From NCBI GenBank assembly GCA_022844575.1, contig JALHLL010000162.1, positions 1 to 8,380 on the forward strand: a stretch of DNA of 8,380 bases, written 5' to 3'. Every line of letters begins with the position of its first letter. The stretch's first letter is position 1. Source of the stretch: a bacterium. Its GTDB lineage: Bacteria > Bacteroidota > Ignavibacteria > Kapaibacteriales > UBA961. Positions 8,158-8,380 of this stretch are shown piece after piece. The notes beneath the pieces were generated by a model. The model saw only the letters and a program-made list of their open reading frames with translations. It was not told where the DNA came from and made no database searches. Both the position numbers and the translations under genes were made by a program.

Positions 8158-8380
8158 TTATCGTTTTAAGGAAAACCAAATGGTTGTGCCATTCCCGACT
8201 TCACTCTCTGCTCCGAAACTTGCTTGATGCGCTTCAAGAATGTGTTTTACGATTGCCAAACCTAACCCCGTACCTCCAACAGCTCTCGACCTATCTTTAT
8301 CAACCCTATAAAATCGTTCAAATATGCGCGGTAAATGTTGCTGAGGTATGCCTATACCGGTATCTTTTACCTTTACAATT
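8158..8380 (-). CDS. Sensor histidine kinase, C-terminal ATP-binding end (5' part beyond window)
   Basis: The last 73 residues of a protein that runs in from the right edge are visible. They form the end of a HATPase_c domain: G1 box DTGIGIP (6-12), F box RIFERFYRVDKDRSR (18-32) and G2 box GGTGLGLAIVKHI (35-47), then SEVGNGTTIWFSL, which closes the fold. This part binds ATP for autophosphorylation of a His in the missing upstream region. The FERFYRVDKDRSR form is typical of PhoR/VicK-like membrane kinases, but the sensor domain and the H and N boxes lie outside, so signal and partner are unknown. The gene ends in tandem stops TAA TGA. No clear terminator follows before the rpmB promoter. Confidence 0.93.
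   Translation of the reverse strand, partial: IVKVKDTGIGIPQQHLPRIFERFYRVDKDRSRAVGGTGLGLAIVKHILEAHQASFGAESEVGNGTTIWFSLKR

Overview
The window comes from a member of the Bacteroidota/Chlorobiota/Ignavibacteria/Kapabacteria side of the FCB group. I infer this from four things: a GldL/GldM-like motor pair of the type 9 secretion system (T9SS), a large SBBP-repeat exported protein with Ig/PKD-like domains, a Bacteroidota-style L28 protein, and a promoter of the TTTG / TAnnTTTG type before rpmB. I cannot name genus or species. Base composition is moderately AT-rich, about 40% GC by eye.

All real genes lie on the minus strand, so the reading order runs from high to low coordinates. The right edge (8158-8380) holds the C-terminal ATPase end of a sensor histidine kinase. 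Next is rpmB (ribosomal protein L28, 7808-8029), with a recognisable promoter, an SD-like site and a strong intrinsic terminator, so it looks monocistronic. After the terminator comes a two-domain oligopeptide/dipeptide-type ABC ATPase (5870-7654), followed 18 bp later by a small secreted DUF2059 protein (5372-5851).

The central region holds two coupled membrane genes (start and stop overlap by 8 bp). The first (4503-5093, or from 5306 with the longer start) has the layout of GldL/PorL: two N-terminal membrane helices, a buried glutamate in the second, then a cytoplasmic coiled coil. The second (3017-4510) has the layout of GldM/PorM: a short Arg-rich cytoplasmic tip, one membrane helix and about 470 periplasmic residues. 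In the known system GldL and GldM form the proton-driven motor that powers T9SS and gliding. Here the usual partners GldK and GldN are not adjacent.

The left third (1-2874, running off the edge) encodes a large exported protein: signal peptide, a DUF7948-like N-terminal domain, seven SBBP repeats that should form a seven-bladed beta-propeller, then at least two Ig/PKD-like domains and a third beta-rich segment. It is the sort of protein that T9SS exports, and it sits directly downstream of the putative motor genes, but its C-terminus, where a sorting domain would be, is outside the window.

The window has no tRNA, rRNA, CRISPR array, insertion sequence or other mobile element that I can see. 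No intergenic gap exceeds 300 bp.
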